21,948 bases of DNA from Flavobacterium psychrophilum. GTDB lineage: Bacteria > Bacteroidota > Bacteroidia > Flavobacteriales > Flavobacteriaceae. Numbering within the stretch: position 1 is the stretch's first letter; each line of letters opens with the position of its first letter. The stretch covers positions 1 to 21,948 of the forward strand of contig CAMDGJ010000019.1 in NCBI GenBank assembly GCA_945897545.1. Reading direction: 5' to 3'. The position numbers were made by a program, and so were the translations under genes. The notes under the pieces were generated by a model. That model had not been told where the DNA came from, ran no database searches, and saw only the letters and a list, made by a program, of their open reading frames with translations. Below, in pieces: positions 7,569 through 14,040 of the stretch.

Positions 7569-7595
7569 GTCATTGCGAGGAACGAAGCAATCACA
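7569..7595. repeat. CATTGCGAGGAACGAAGCAATC repeat, copy 1
   Basis: This 27-bp copy is inverted relative to 8054-8080, matching at 26 of 27 positions. Together they flank the GIY-YIG gene. The same word gives spurious FVPRND or ASFLAMT peptides in many genomes. Confidence 0.8.
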
Positions 7596-7631
7596 TTTGT
7601 TGCTCAATTTTACTCCTTTGGTTAGTATATT

Positions 7632-7963
7632 TTATTCAGTCATTATATCTTTAATTTCTTCAAATAAGTCTTTCCAAGTTGGATTCATTGAACGAATTAA
7701 ATTATTTTTAGTTTCTCTTGAACCTGCTTTTATTTGTTTTTCTCTAGCAATTGCATCCCCAATCCATTGACCCGAGCACAGCGAACAGGCGAAGCAAATT
7801 GTTCATAATACACTAATAAATTCAAACTATAGCGAGCGGAAAATGAATTTGGATACTTTTTCACTTTATGTTCCATTATTCGTTGTGGAAGATTGGAAGT
7901 GACACCAGTATAAACTACAGTTTGATATTGATTAGTGATGATATAAATAAATCCGGGTTTCAT
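7632..7963 (-). pseudogene. GIY-YIG domain protein (UPF0213/YhbQ type), disrupted by 26-bp insertion
   Basis: The first 56 codons encode the start of a solo GIY-YIG domain (FIYIITNQYQTVVYTGVTSN, then FSARYSLNLLVYYEQF). After that the frame runs into a foreign stretch and stops at 7730. The family's C-terminal half (QWIGDAIAREKQIKAGSR, then NLIRSMNPTWKDLFEEI) is intact in another frame and ends at a TAA at 7632-7634. Removing exactly 26 bp at 7770-7795 joins both halves into a 101-residue protein with no other change. The insert is about 65% GC in an AT-rich gene. GIY-YIG proteins of this type are small nuclease-fold proteins of uncertain role. The broken product is probably inactive. Confidence 0.88.
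7770..7795. repeat. 26-bp GC-rich insertion inside the GIY-YIG gene
   Basis: On the gene's strand it starts GCTTCGCCTGTTCGC and ends TGCTCGGGT. It has 17 G/C in 26 bp, while flanking codons match the family exactly on both sides. It has the look of a short dispersed repeat rather than random drift. No copy is found elsewhere in the window. Confidence 0.6.
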
Positions 7964-7981
7964 TATTTTTAGTTATTTTAC

Positions 7982-8080
7982 GTCATCGCGAACAGCAAAG
8001 CAATCTCATTTCGTGTTCCTATTTCAATAATTAATTATAATCGCTTCTGTTAGTGAGATTGCTTCGTTCCTCGCAATGAC
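7982..8080. repeat. CATTGCGAGGAACGAAGCAATC repeat, copies 2 and 3 as a hairpin
   Basis: Copy 2 (7982-8008, degenerate, direct to copy 1) and copy 3 (8054-8080, inverted) match at 22 of 27 positions and can pair around a 45-nt loop. They fill the gap between the mutS2 stop and the GIY-YIG start. Copy 3 begins 7 bp after the mutS2 stop codon. Confidence 0.75.
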
Positions 8081-8087
8081 TAACTTA

Positions 8088-10253
8088 CTACTTCTTAACT
8101 GCTTCTACCAATTCCAAAAGATCCAAACTCACTTTAGAAGTGAACATTCCGTAATTTACAGTTGCTTTATTTTTTTCAATATTGTCAATGCTTCCGACCG
8201 CTTTTCCGTCAAACATTCGTACTCTATCACCTAGTTTTAAAATAGCTTTTGGTTTTTCGATAATAGGTTTAAGTTTCTTTTCTTTTTTTTCAATTCTGAT
8301 TTCCTCAACTTTGACTTCAATTTCTTTGATCACTTCCTTTTTCTTTTCGACAATCGCTTTAATTTCTTTGGGTGTCGCTTTTATACGTTTAGAATTTTCG
8401 ATTTCAATGATTTTCAAAAATTCCCCTATCAAGTCTTTCTTATTTTTATTATTGAAATAGTTTTCTGCAATAGAAACAATCTTTTGTCCAATATAAATCG
8501 TTTTTTGGTTACTATCATACAATTCCTGATAACTTTCCAGTTTTTGTTTGATTTTCACGTTGATGGTTTCCATTTTTCTGCCCTCTTCGCGTGCTTTTGT
8601 TTCTTCTTCTTTTAGTATTTGCGAAGTTTTTTCCATCTTCGAACGTTCCTTTTGGAGTGTAGCTATAGTTTTGTCAAAACGTATTTTTCCGACTTCAATT
8701 TTCTTTTTCGCTCTATTAATCAGGCTGAATGGAATTCCATTTTTCTGCGCCACTTCAAACGTAAACGAACTTCCGGCTTGCCCCAAAACTAATTTATATA
8801 TGGGTTCCAACGTTTTTTCATCGAACAGCATATTAGCATTTATGGCAAAAGGCAATTCGTTTGCCAAAATTTTTAAATTTGAATAGTGGGTCGTGATAAT
8901 CCCAAAAGCTTCTCTATGGTAGAACTCTTCCAAGAAAATTTCTGCTAATGCTCCACCTAATTCAGGATCGGAACCCGTACCAAATTCATCAATCAGGAAC
9001 ATAGTTTTCTTGTTGCATTTCTTCAAGAAGTAGTTCATATTCTTGAGGCGGTAACTGTAGGTGCTTAAATGATTTTCAATAGATTGGTTGTCACCAATAT
9101 CTGTCAAAATTCGATCAAATAAAAAGGTTTCGCTACGTTCATGAACGGGAATCAACATTCCAGATTGCAACATTAATTGGAGCAATCCAACCGTCTTTAA
9201 GGATATTGTTTTTCCTCCAGCATTAGGACCAGAAATGACGATGATTCTTTTTTCCTGGTTTAATTCAAAAGTCTGAGGGTGCGTTATTTCGTTTTTCTGT
9301 TTGTTATTCAAATACAAAATAGGGTGGAAGGCATCCCTGAAATACAATCTACGATCATCAGTAATAGTTGGTAAAATTCCATTAATCTTGTTGGCATATT
9401 TCGCTTTTGCGGCAACCACGTCAATATCGCTCAAGAAATCCTGATATTGAATAAGCAAGGGCAAAAACGGACGAATTTGATTCGATAATTGCTTTAGAAT
9501 TCGGGTGATTTCCTCTTTTTCCTCGTATTCTAAATTGCTCAGTTCACGGGAATATTTCAAGGTCATTTCGGGTTCAATATAAGCAATGCTTCCCGTTTTT
9601 GAACTACCCAGAATTGAGCCTTTCACCTTACGACGATACATAGCCAAAACGGCCAAAACTCTCCGGTTTTGAACAAAACTTTCCTTGATATCATCTAAAT
9701 AGCCGAGGGAATTGTATTGGGTTAAAGCCACACCAAAACTCTGATTGACTTTTCCTCGAACGGAATTCATATCCCGACGAATATTTAATAAATCGGGGGA
9801 AGCATTGTCTTTTATCTCTCCGTATTTATCAACCACGACATCAATCAAATTGCTGATATCTTTCGTGATTTGGATTTCGGAAGCTTTTGTATTTAAATAA
9901 GGATAATAATCTTCGAATTTCTTGAAATAATTCAGCATAAAATTCGTAGTATCCGAAATGGTCGCAATTTTCCTGAAACCGCCCACTTCCAGAAAACTAT
10001 CTTCGATGGCTAAAAACTTTATTTCATAAGTAATGGCATCAAATCCGTGGTTGGGAATCGCGTTGTTATTCTGGTAAGACGAAACATATTCTGAGGTTTG
10101 CAGTAAGGCATTCATCAAGGTTTCCTTCTCATTAAAGGGTATTATTTCAAGTGCTTTTTGTTTGCCAATGTCGGTATTGCAAATAGCAGACAGCGTTTCG
10201 AGAATGGTAGGAAATTGCAAGTCTTGAAGTGTTTTTTCTGTAATGGATATCAT
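8088..10253 (-). CDS. mutS2: MutS2-like ATPase without Smr domain
   Basis: A 721-residue MutS-family protein of the MutS2 branch: no mismatch-recognition N-domain, a core/lever region, then Walker A GPNAGGKT (342-349) and Walker B MFLIDEFGTGSDPE with Asp422/Glu423. A long charged coiled-coil region follows (about 520-665), and the protein ends with a KOW-like segment (LGDRVRMFDGKAVGSIDNI). Typical MutS2 proteins are about 780-830 aa with a C-terminal Smr nuclease domain, which is absent here. I believe this shorter form is usual in Flavobacterium. MutS2 is linked to suppression of recombination or to collided-ribosome rescue in other bacteria; without Smr the nuclease role is unlikely. It is divergent from the MntA/HepT-ung unit. 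Confidence 0.9.
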   Translation of the reverse strand: MISITEKTLQDLQFPTILETLSAICNTDIGKQKALEIIPFNEKETLMNALLQTSEYVSSYQNNNAIPNHGFDAITYEIKFLAIEDSFLEVGGFRKIATISDTTNFMLNYFKKFEDYYPYLNTKASEIQITKDISNLIDVVVDKYGEIKDNASPDLLNIRRDMNSVRGKVNQSFGVALTQYNSLGYLDDIKESFVQNRRVLAVLAMYRRKVKGSILGSSKTGSIAYIEPEMTLKYSRELSNLEYEEKEEITRILKQLSNQIRPFLPLLIQYQDFLSDIDVVAAKAKYANKINGILPTITDDRRLYFRDAFHPILYLNNKQKNEITHPQTFELNQEKRIIVISGPNAGGKTISLKTVGLLQLMLQSGMLIPVHERSETFLFDRILTDIGDNQSIENHLSTYSYRLKNMNYFLKKCNKKTMFLIDEFGTGSDPELGGALAEIFLEEFYHREAFGIITTHYSNLKILANELPFAINANMLFDEKTLEPIYKLVLGQAGSSFTFEVAQKNGIPFSLINRAKKKIEVGKIRFDKTIATLQKERSKMEKTSQILKEEETKAREEGRKMETINVKIKQKLESYQELYDSNQKTIYIGQKIVSIAENYFNNKNKKDLIGEFLKIIEIENSKRIKATPKEIKAIVEKKKEVIKEIEVKVEEIRIEKKEKKLKPIIEKPKAILKLGDRVRMFDGKAVGSIDNIEKNKATVNYGMFTSKVSLDLLELVEAVKK

Positions 10254-10263
10254 TGTTTGTTTT

Positions 10264-10310
10264 AAAAGTCTAATGTCAAAAGTCCAAAGTTACAAAGTTT
10301 ACGATGCTAA
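10264..10310. repeat. Low-complexity AAAGTCC/AAAGTTA word repeat
   Basis: The mutS2/mntA spacer holds near-repeats of one word: aaaagtcta, aaaagtcca, aaagttaca, aaagtttac. It contains a minus-strand TAACTTTG (10286-10293), a match to the TAnnTTTG box 32 nt upstream of mutS2. Since the box lies within a repeated word, it may be chance. Confidence 0.45.
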
Positions 10311-10322
10311 TAAATTAATTTT

Positions 10323-10330
10323 TATATTTG
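10323..10330 (+). promoter_or_regulatory. Putative -7 box for mntA-hepT-ung
   Basis: TATATTTG matches TAnnTTTG and ends 4 nt before the mntA ATG, which implies a leaderless or very short leader transcript. No convincing -33 TTG is seen. Confidence 0.4.
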
Positions 10331-10334
10331 TTGT

Positions 10335-10625
10335 ATGAAAAAAGACGAAATCATTGACATTTTAAAAAATGATAAGCAATTCCTTAAAGAAAATTATGGT
10401 GTTGTAAACATCGCTTTGTTCGGTTCGTATGCCAAAGGATTGGAAAATAAGGATAGTGATGTTGATTTTATTGTTGAATTCAAAGCCCCATCCTATAGTT
10501 TGTTAATGGGTTTATATTCTTATTTAGAAAATAAATTAAATTCTAAAATTGAAATTGTTAGAAAAGGGCCTCATTTGTCCAAACGCTTTCTTGATACCAT
10601 CGAAAATGACCTGATTTATGTATGA
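10335..10625 (+). CDS. mntA: MntA-type nucleotidyltransferase antitoxin
   Basis: A 96-residue minimal nucleotidyltransferase. The motif GSYAKGLENKDSDVDF gives the exact GSx10DxD pattern: Gly30-Ser31, then Asp42 and Asp44 as metal-binding acids. The remaining part (LYSYLENKLNSKIEIVRKG) is the usual short C-terminal half of the MNT fold. In HEPN/MNT toxin-antitoxin pairs this enzyme adds AMP units to a tyrosine of the HEPN toxin and so neutralises it. The gene overlaps the next by 8 nt, the usual HEPN/MNT arrangement, which supports the pair. Known from the family: the antitoxin acts as an enzyme. Inferred: it does so here. Confidence 0.9.
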   Translation: MKKDEIIDILKNDKQFLKENYGVVNIALFGSYAKGLENKDSDVDFIVEFKAPSYSLLMGLYSYLENKLNSKIEIVRKGPHLSKRFLDTIENDLIYV

Positions 10626-10980
10626 TGCCATCTATAAATATTCACTAGAAACCATTTTAGATCACATCAATATTTGTAATAAAAGATTTTCTGAAATTCA
10701 TAATCCTTCAGATTTTATATCAACCGATTATGGTAAAACTTTGCTTGATGCTATTGTTACTCGACTTCAAGCGATTGGAGAAAATTTAAAAAACATTTCA
10801 AGGAAACATAATTTGTTAACAACCAATTATCCAGAAATGGAGTGGAATAAAATCATTCGGTTTCGAGACTTCATTTCTCATCATTATGAAATGCTTGATT
10901 TTGAAATTGTTTATGAAATATGCGAAGATTATTTACCTGAATTAGAATTTGCTGTAAACAAAGAATTAGCTGAATTTTAA
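10618..10980 (+). CDS. hepT: HepT-type HEPN ribonuclease toxin (DUF86)
   Basis: A 120-residue all-helical HEPN protein. The catalytic and target motif Rx4HxY is intact: Arg83, His88, Tyr90 in RDFISHHY. His88 and Arg83 form the RNase site at the dimer interface, and Tyr90 is the residue modified by the partner in characterised pairs. The middle helix (LLDAIVTRLQAIGENLKNIS) is DUF86-typical. An ATG at 10618 is the only sensible start; it lies inside the last codons of mntA, so translation is coupled. The toxin appears active by sequence, so the pair is presumably functional. The next gene, ung, begins 5 nt after its stop. Confidence 0.92.
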   Translation: MYDAIYKYSLETILDHINICNKRFSEIHNPSDFISTDYGKTLLDAIVTRLQAIGENLKNISRKHNLLTTNYPEMEWNKIIRFRDFISHHYEMLDFEIVYEICEDYLPELEFAVNKELAEF

Positions 10981-10985
10981 GACTA

Positions 10986-11654
10986 ATGCAACCCAAATTC
11001 AATCCTTCTTGGCAAACTATTTTAACTGACGAAATCCAGAAATCGTATTTTCAGGATTTAATGAAAGCTGTGGATGAAGAATATACAAGTTATACTTGTT
11101 TCCCTCCTGCAGCATTGATTTTAGCAGCTTTTGATTATTGTTCTCTTGAGGATTTGAAAGTGGTTATTATTGGCCAAGATCCTTATCACGGAACCGGAGA
11201 AGCCAACGGTTTATGTTTTTCAGTGAATGATGGCATTAGAATTCCCCCTTCGTTGCGTAACATTTTCAGAGAAATAAATGAGGATTTGGGTACTATTTTC
11301 TATCCAACTTCAGGAAATTTACAGCATTGGTCAAAGCAAGGCGTATTGCTTTTAAACGCTTCGCTTTCGGTTCGAAAAGACAGTCCAAATAGCCACAAAC
11401 ATTTGAAATGGCAAACTTTTACCGATGCCGTAATTCAGAAAATCTCAGACGAAAAGGAAAATGTAGTTTTCCTGCTTTGGGGGAGTTTTGCACAAAAAAA
11501 AGGTTCTAAAATTAATAAAACAAAACATTTGGTTTTAGAATCGGGTCATCCTTCGCCAATGAGTGCCAATCAAGGAAAATGGTTTGGAAATAAACATTTT
11601 AGTCAGACGAATGATTATTTGAAATCGAAAGGCAATAGTGAAATTGATTGGTAA
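10986..11654 (+). CDS. ung: Uracil-DNA glycosylase, family 1
   Basis: A 222-residue UDG of normal family length. The water-activating motif GQDPYHG has Asp65 as catalytic acid; NGLCFSV and the pro-rich IPPSLRNIFREI follow; the minor-groove intercalation loop HPSPMSANQG holds catalytic His188. The enzyme excises uracil from DNA as the first step of base-excision repair in the cytoplasm. The ATG lies 5 nt after the hepT stop, so ung is probably cotranscribed with the toxin-antitoxin pair. The pair separates it from the divergent mutS2. Confidence 0.96.
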   Translation: MQPKFNPSWQTILTDEIQKSYFQDLMKAVDEEYTSYTCFPPAALILAAFDYCSLEDLKVVIIGQDPYHGTGEANGLCFSVNDGIRIPPSLRNIFREINEDLGTIFYPTSGNLQHWSKQGVLLLNASLSVRKDSPNSHKHLKWQTFTDAVIQKISDEKENVVFLLWGSFAQKKGSKINKTKHLVLESGHPSPMSANQGKWFGNKHFSQTNDYLKSKGNSEIDW

Positions 11655-11669
11655 AAGAGCTAATGGTTA

Positions 11670-12194
11670 TTACAAATTATTTTCCAATTGATACCAATTC
11701 CAAGAAATAGCATCTTCTAGATATTGCCCGGTAAATTGCATACCAATTTTTTGAAGAATCCGATTCGAAGCAAGGTTGTCAATATGCGCTGCAGCTTCCA
11801 TGGTTTTGATTTTCATCGTTTCAAAGCCATAATTTAACCAAGCCTCAGCTGCTTCGCTAGCGTAGCCCTTTCCCCAAAATTTTTCGTCCTATCGATACCC
11901 AATATCGTAAAAGTTGACTTTGTTATTTACGGCTTCTGTATTGTATTTTAATCCAGCCCAACCGATAAATTCGTTTGTTTCCTTTGAAATCATTGCAAAT
12001 CTACCAATACCATTGTCAACATATTGTTGTCTAACAGACTGTATAATTTCGATGATTTCTTCGATTTTTTGAACGGGTTTGTTCCATAAATAGTTGTGAA
12101 CATTGGGATTGTTGTCCATAGCAAAAAAAGCCTCTACATCAGAAAGTTTGAGTTCACGGAGGAGGAGTCTGTCGGTTTTGAGGATTAAATTCAT
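11670..12194 (-). pseudogene. GNAT N-acetyltransferase (RimJ/RimL type) with in-frame amber stop
   Basis: The first 101 codons encode a GNAT N-terminal half (LKTDRLLLRELKLSDVEAFF, then FAMISKETNEFIGWAGLKYN, FYDIGYR). A TAG at 11889-11891 stops the frame, but 72 further codons continue in the same frame to a TAA at 11670-11672. They contain the acetyl-CoA-binding motif DEKFWGKGYASEAAEAW and the family tail NLASNRILQKIGMQFTGQY. Without the TAG it would be a normal 174-residue enzyme. Homologues commonly have Leu or another residue at this spot, so a single base change explains the stop. It lies 4 nt after the nucleoside phosphorylase stop, the last gene of the minus-strand block. Confidence 0.85.
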
Positions 12195-12198
12195 TAGT

Positions 12199-13065
12199 TT
12201 ATTCCGCCAATTTTTCCAAAGTATATGCTATCAATTCATCTACTGCCTTATAAGGATCTTCACTAAAAGTTCCGTTGGAACGATTGGCAATAATAGCGTT
12301 TAATGATAAACAATTGTGTCCAAGAAGTTTTCCAAGTCCATAAATAGCAGCTGTTTCCATTTCGAGATTGGTCATTGAAGTGCCATTATAATTGAAGCTG
12401 TCCATTTTGGAATTCAGATTTTCGTCCTGAATATTCAAACGCAAAACTCTTCCTTGTGGGCCATAAAATCCTCCTGCTGTTCCTGTGATTCCTTTGAAAA
12501 TTTGTTTGCTTTCCATACGTTTTTCTAGTATGTCAGAACAAGAAATTACGTATGGGCGTCCTTTTCTCAAATCCCAATTGGTGTGTTTGATGAAAGCATC
12601 TTCCATTTCGATTTCGGAGATTTCGTCAATCAAGTAGGAGCGGAGCATATTGTCTAATCCCAAGCCGAATTTGGACATTACAAAACTATCTACAGGAATA
12701 TCCGATTGAAGTGAACCCGAAGTTCCTATTCGAATAATATTTAATGAAGTGAGTTTTTCTTTTGGTGTTCTAGTTTTTAAATCAATGTTTACCAAAGCAT
12801 CTAATTCGTTTATCACGATGTCAATATTATCTGGTCCAATTCCGGTAGACATTACCGTGATTCTTTTCCCTTTGAAAAGTCCAGTTTGAGTTTTGAATTC
12901 TCTTTTTTGGGTAGAAAACTCAATGCTGTCAAAAAATTGCGTGATTTTTTCGACACGGTTTTGATCACCTACGAAAATAATATCGTTTGCAATATGTTCT
13001 GGTAATAAGTTCAAATGATAGACACTTCCGTCTAGATTGAGTATCAATTCTGATGATTGAATCAT
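12199..13065 (-). CDS. Nucleoside phosphorylase, uridine phosphorylase-like
   Basis: A 288-residue member of the PNP/UDP phosphorylase family. Seen: an N-terminal phosphate loop region (DIIFVGDQNRVEKI), GIGPDNIDIVINEL, IIRIGTSGSLQSDIPV, and the ribose-binding LEMETAAIYGLGKLLGH. The family splits a nucleoside with phosphate to base and ribose-1-phosphate in the cytoplasm, for salvage. The protein is longer than E. coli Udp (253 aa), as in other Bacteroidota members, so the uridine preference is inferred only. It is followed 4 nt later by the GNAT pseudogene. Confidence 0.88.
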   Translation of the reverse strand: MIQSSELILNLDGSVYHLNLLPEHIANDIIFVGDQNRVEKITQFFDSIEFSTQKREFKTQTGLFKGKRITVMSTGIGPDNIDIVINELDALVNIDLKTRTPKEKLTSLNIIRIGTSGSLQSDIPVDSFVMSKFGLGLDNMLRSYLIDEISEIEMEDAFIKHTNWDLRKGRPYVISCSDILEKRMESKQIFKGITGTAGGFYGPQGRVLRLNIQDENLNSKMDSFNYNGTSMTNLEMETAAIYGLGKLLGHNCLSLNAIIANRSNGTFSEDPYKAVDELIAYTLEKLAE

Positions 13066-13216
13066 TAAAATTTTGTTTAAATTGTTTAAGGCTTAAGAGT
13101 TTAAAGGTTTAATGGTTTAAGGTTAAAAGATTAAATTAACGTGCAACCTGAACACTGACCACTGAAATTTGCAATCTGAAATCTGCAACCTGAACACTGG
13201 CTACTGATCACTAACC
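13066..13216. repeat. Two adjacent low-complexity word repeats upstream of the phosphorylase
   Basis: First, at about 13075-13136, near-copies of the word TTTAAGG/TTTAATGG (tttaaggcttaagagtttaaaggtttaa and on). Then, at 13143-13212, CTGAACACTG/CTGAAATCTG words: gcaacctgaacactgaccactga (13143) recurs at 13185 as gcaacctgaacactggctactga. The offset is 42 bp. The second set is the same family as at 884-1018. Confidence 0.65.
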
Positions 13217-13546
13217 TTACCCTCCAACTCGTTTCACTTTAAAACCCTTTTCTTTGAGGATTTGCATAATTTTGTCCCGATAATCACCTTGAATAATTAT
13301 GGAATCATCTTTGAAAGTTCCACCTACGCTTAATTTGGTTTTGATTTCTTTAGCCAAAATTTTAAAATCTTCGTCTGTTCCTTTGTAACCTTCTATTATG
13401 GTGGTGGCTTTTCCTTTTCGCTTTTCGAATTTGCAAATTATGGGTTCTTTTTGAATAAAAAGCACGTGATCTTCTTCTTGAACTTCTTCGGGTTCCGATT
13501 CGATATGGTCAGTAAATAAATTTTTTAATTGCTCTTGTAAGTCCAT
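13217..13546 (-). CDS. SUI1/YciH-family translation factor
   Basis: A 109-residue SUI1-domain protein. A variable acidic N-terminus (about 1-45, EPEEVQEEDH) is followed by the SUI1 core: FEKRKGKATTIIEGY, LAKEIKTKLSVGGTFKDDSI, IIQGDYRDKIMQILKEKGF. The bacterial YciH group is homologous to eIF1 and is thought to affect start-site fidelity; its role is not essential in the model organism. I chose the ATG at 13546 (MDLQEQLKNLF). An in-frame ATG at 13576 would begin inside the repeat at 13565-13600. It comes directly after the GxxExxY gene on the same strand. Confidence 0.85.
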   Translation of the reverse strand: MDLQEQLKNLFTDHIESEPEEVQEEDHVLFIQKEPIICKFEKRKGKATTIIEGYKGTDEDFKILAKEIKTKLSVGGTFKDDSIIIQGDYRDKIMQILKEKGFKVKRVGG

Positions 13547-13564
13547 TTTGTTTTTTTTAGGGAT

Positions 13565-13600
13565 CGCAGATGACACGGATTTAAACGGATTATCACGGAT
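13565..13600. repeat. Repeat on the 3' side of the GxxExxY gene (inverted pair member)
   Basis: The sequence begins cgcagatgacacggattt and pairs, inverted, with 14004-14040, matching at 26 of the first 30 positions. It lies between the SUI1 start and the stop codon of the GxxExxY gene (13601-13603), which is directly adjacent. Confidence 0.75.
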
Positions 13601-13984
13601 TTATTTTCTGTTATTCTGATAAAATTTTCTAATGAATTCTGGTTTTTTCCCGAAGTTTAAAAGTAGTCCAACTTCGCAGGAAGTTGATTTTAAATAATTT
13701 ATTAATTGAAATTCGTTAGCTTCAATTAAATAATCTTGTGCTTTAAATTCTAAAATTACTAGATCATTTACGATAATATCAGCAAAGTAATCACCAACTT
13801 CTATTTCTTTATAATAGACTTTAATTCTTTTTTGAGCTTCTACTTGAAAACCATTCGCTTTCAGTTCATAATTCAATGCGTTTTGATAAACTCTTTCTAA
13901 AAATCCATAACCTAATTCATTATAAACATAAAAAAAATGTTTTAGAATTGATTGTGTCAAATCCCTATGCAATATATTAGTCAT
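13601..13984 (-). CDS. GxxExxY protein, PD-(D/E)XK-like
   Basis: A 127-residue member of the GxxExxY family (TIGR04256-type). The eponymous motif is GFLERVY with Gly27, Glu30 and Tyr33. The PD-(D/E)XK-like core follows: DYFADIIV with Asp69, then LEFKA with Glu79 and Lys81. The tail QLINYLKSTSCEVGLLLNFG is family-typical. The catalytic residues for a nuclease fold are present, but a function has not been assigned to the family. The gene lies between inverted copies of a 37-bp repeat and splits the tight series formed by the 2OG oxygenase and SUI1 genes, which suggests insertion. Confidence 0.92.
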   Translation of the reverse strand: MTNILHRDLTQSILKHFFYVYNELGYGFLERVYQNALNYELKANGFQVEAQKRIKVYYKEIEVGDYFADIIVNDLVILEFKAQDYLIEANEFQLINYLKSTSCEVGLLLNFGKKPEFIRKFYQNNRK

Positions 13985-14003
13985 ATTATTTTTTCATAAC
14001 TAA

Positions 14004-14040
14004 TATCAGCGAAAATTCGTTTAAATCCGAGTCATCCGCG
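14004..14040. repeat. Repeat on the 5' side of the GxxExxY gene (inverted pair member)
   Basis: On the minus strand it starts cgcggatgactcggattt, in the same orientation as the words at 13565 on the plus strand. It overlaps the last codons of the 2OG oxygenase gene (stop at 14032-14034) and supplies its stop. Confidence 0.75.

Noticed and set aside
7563..7607. N-terminal extension of the DCC oxidoreductase from an ATG at 7607
   Set aside because: The extra 15 codons are translation of the 27-bp repeat at 7569-7595. The family usually starts shortly before the ILFDGVC motif.
8182..8886. Plus-strand open frames opposite the coiled-coil part of mutS2
   Set aside because: They are low-complexity F/S/I-rich shadows of a lysine- and glutamate-rich coding region.
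13547..13576. N-terminal extension of the SUI1 factor from an ATG at 13576
   Set aside because: It would begin inside the 13565-13600 repeat, and the added residues resemble no family N-terminus.
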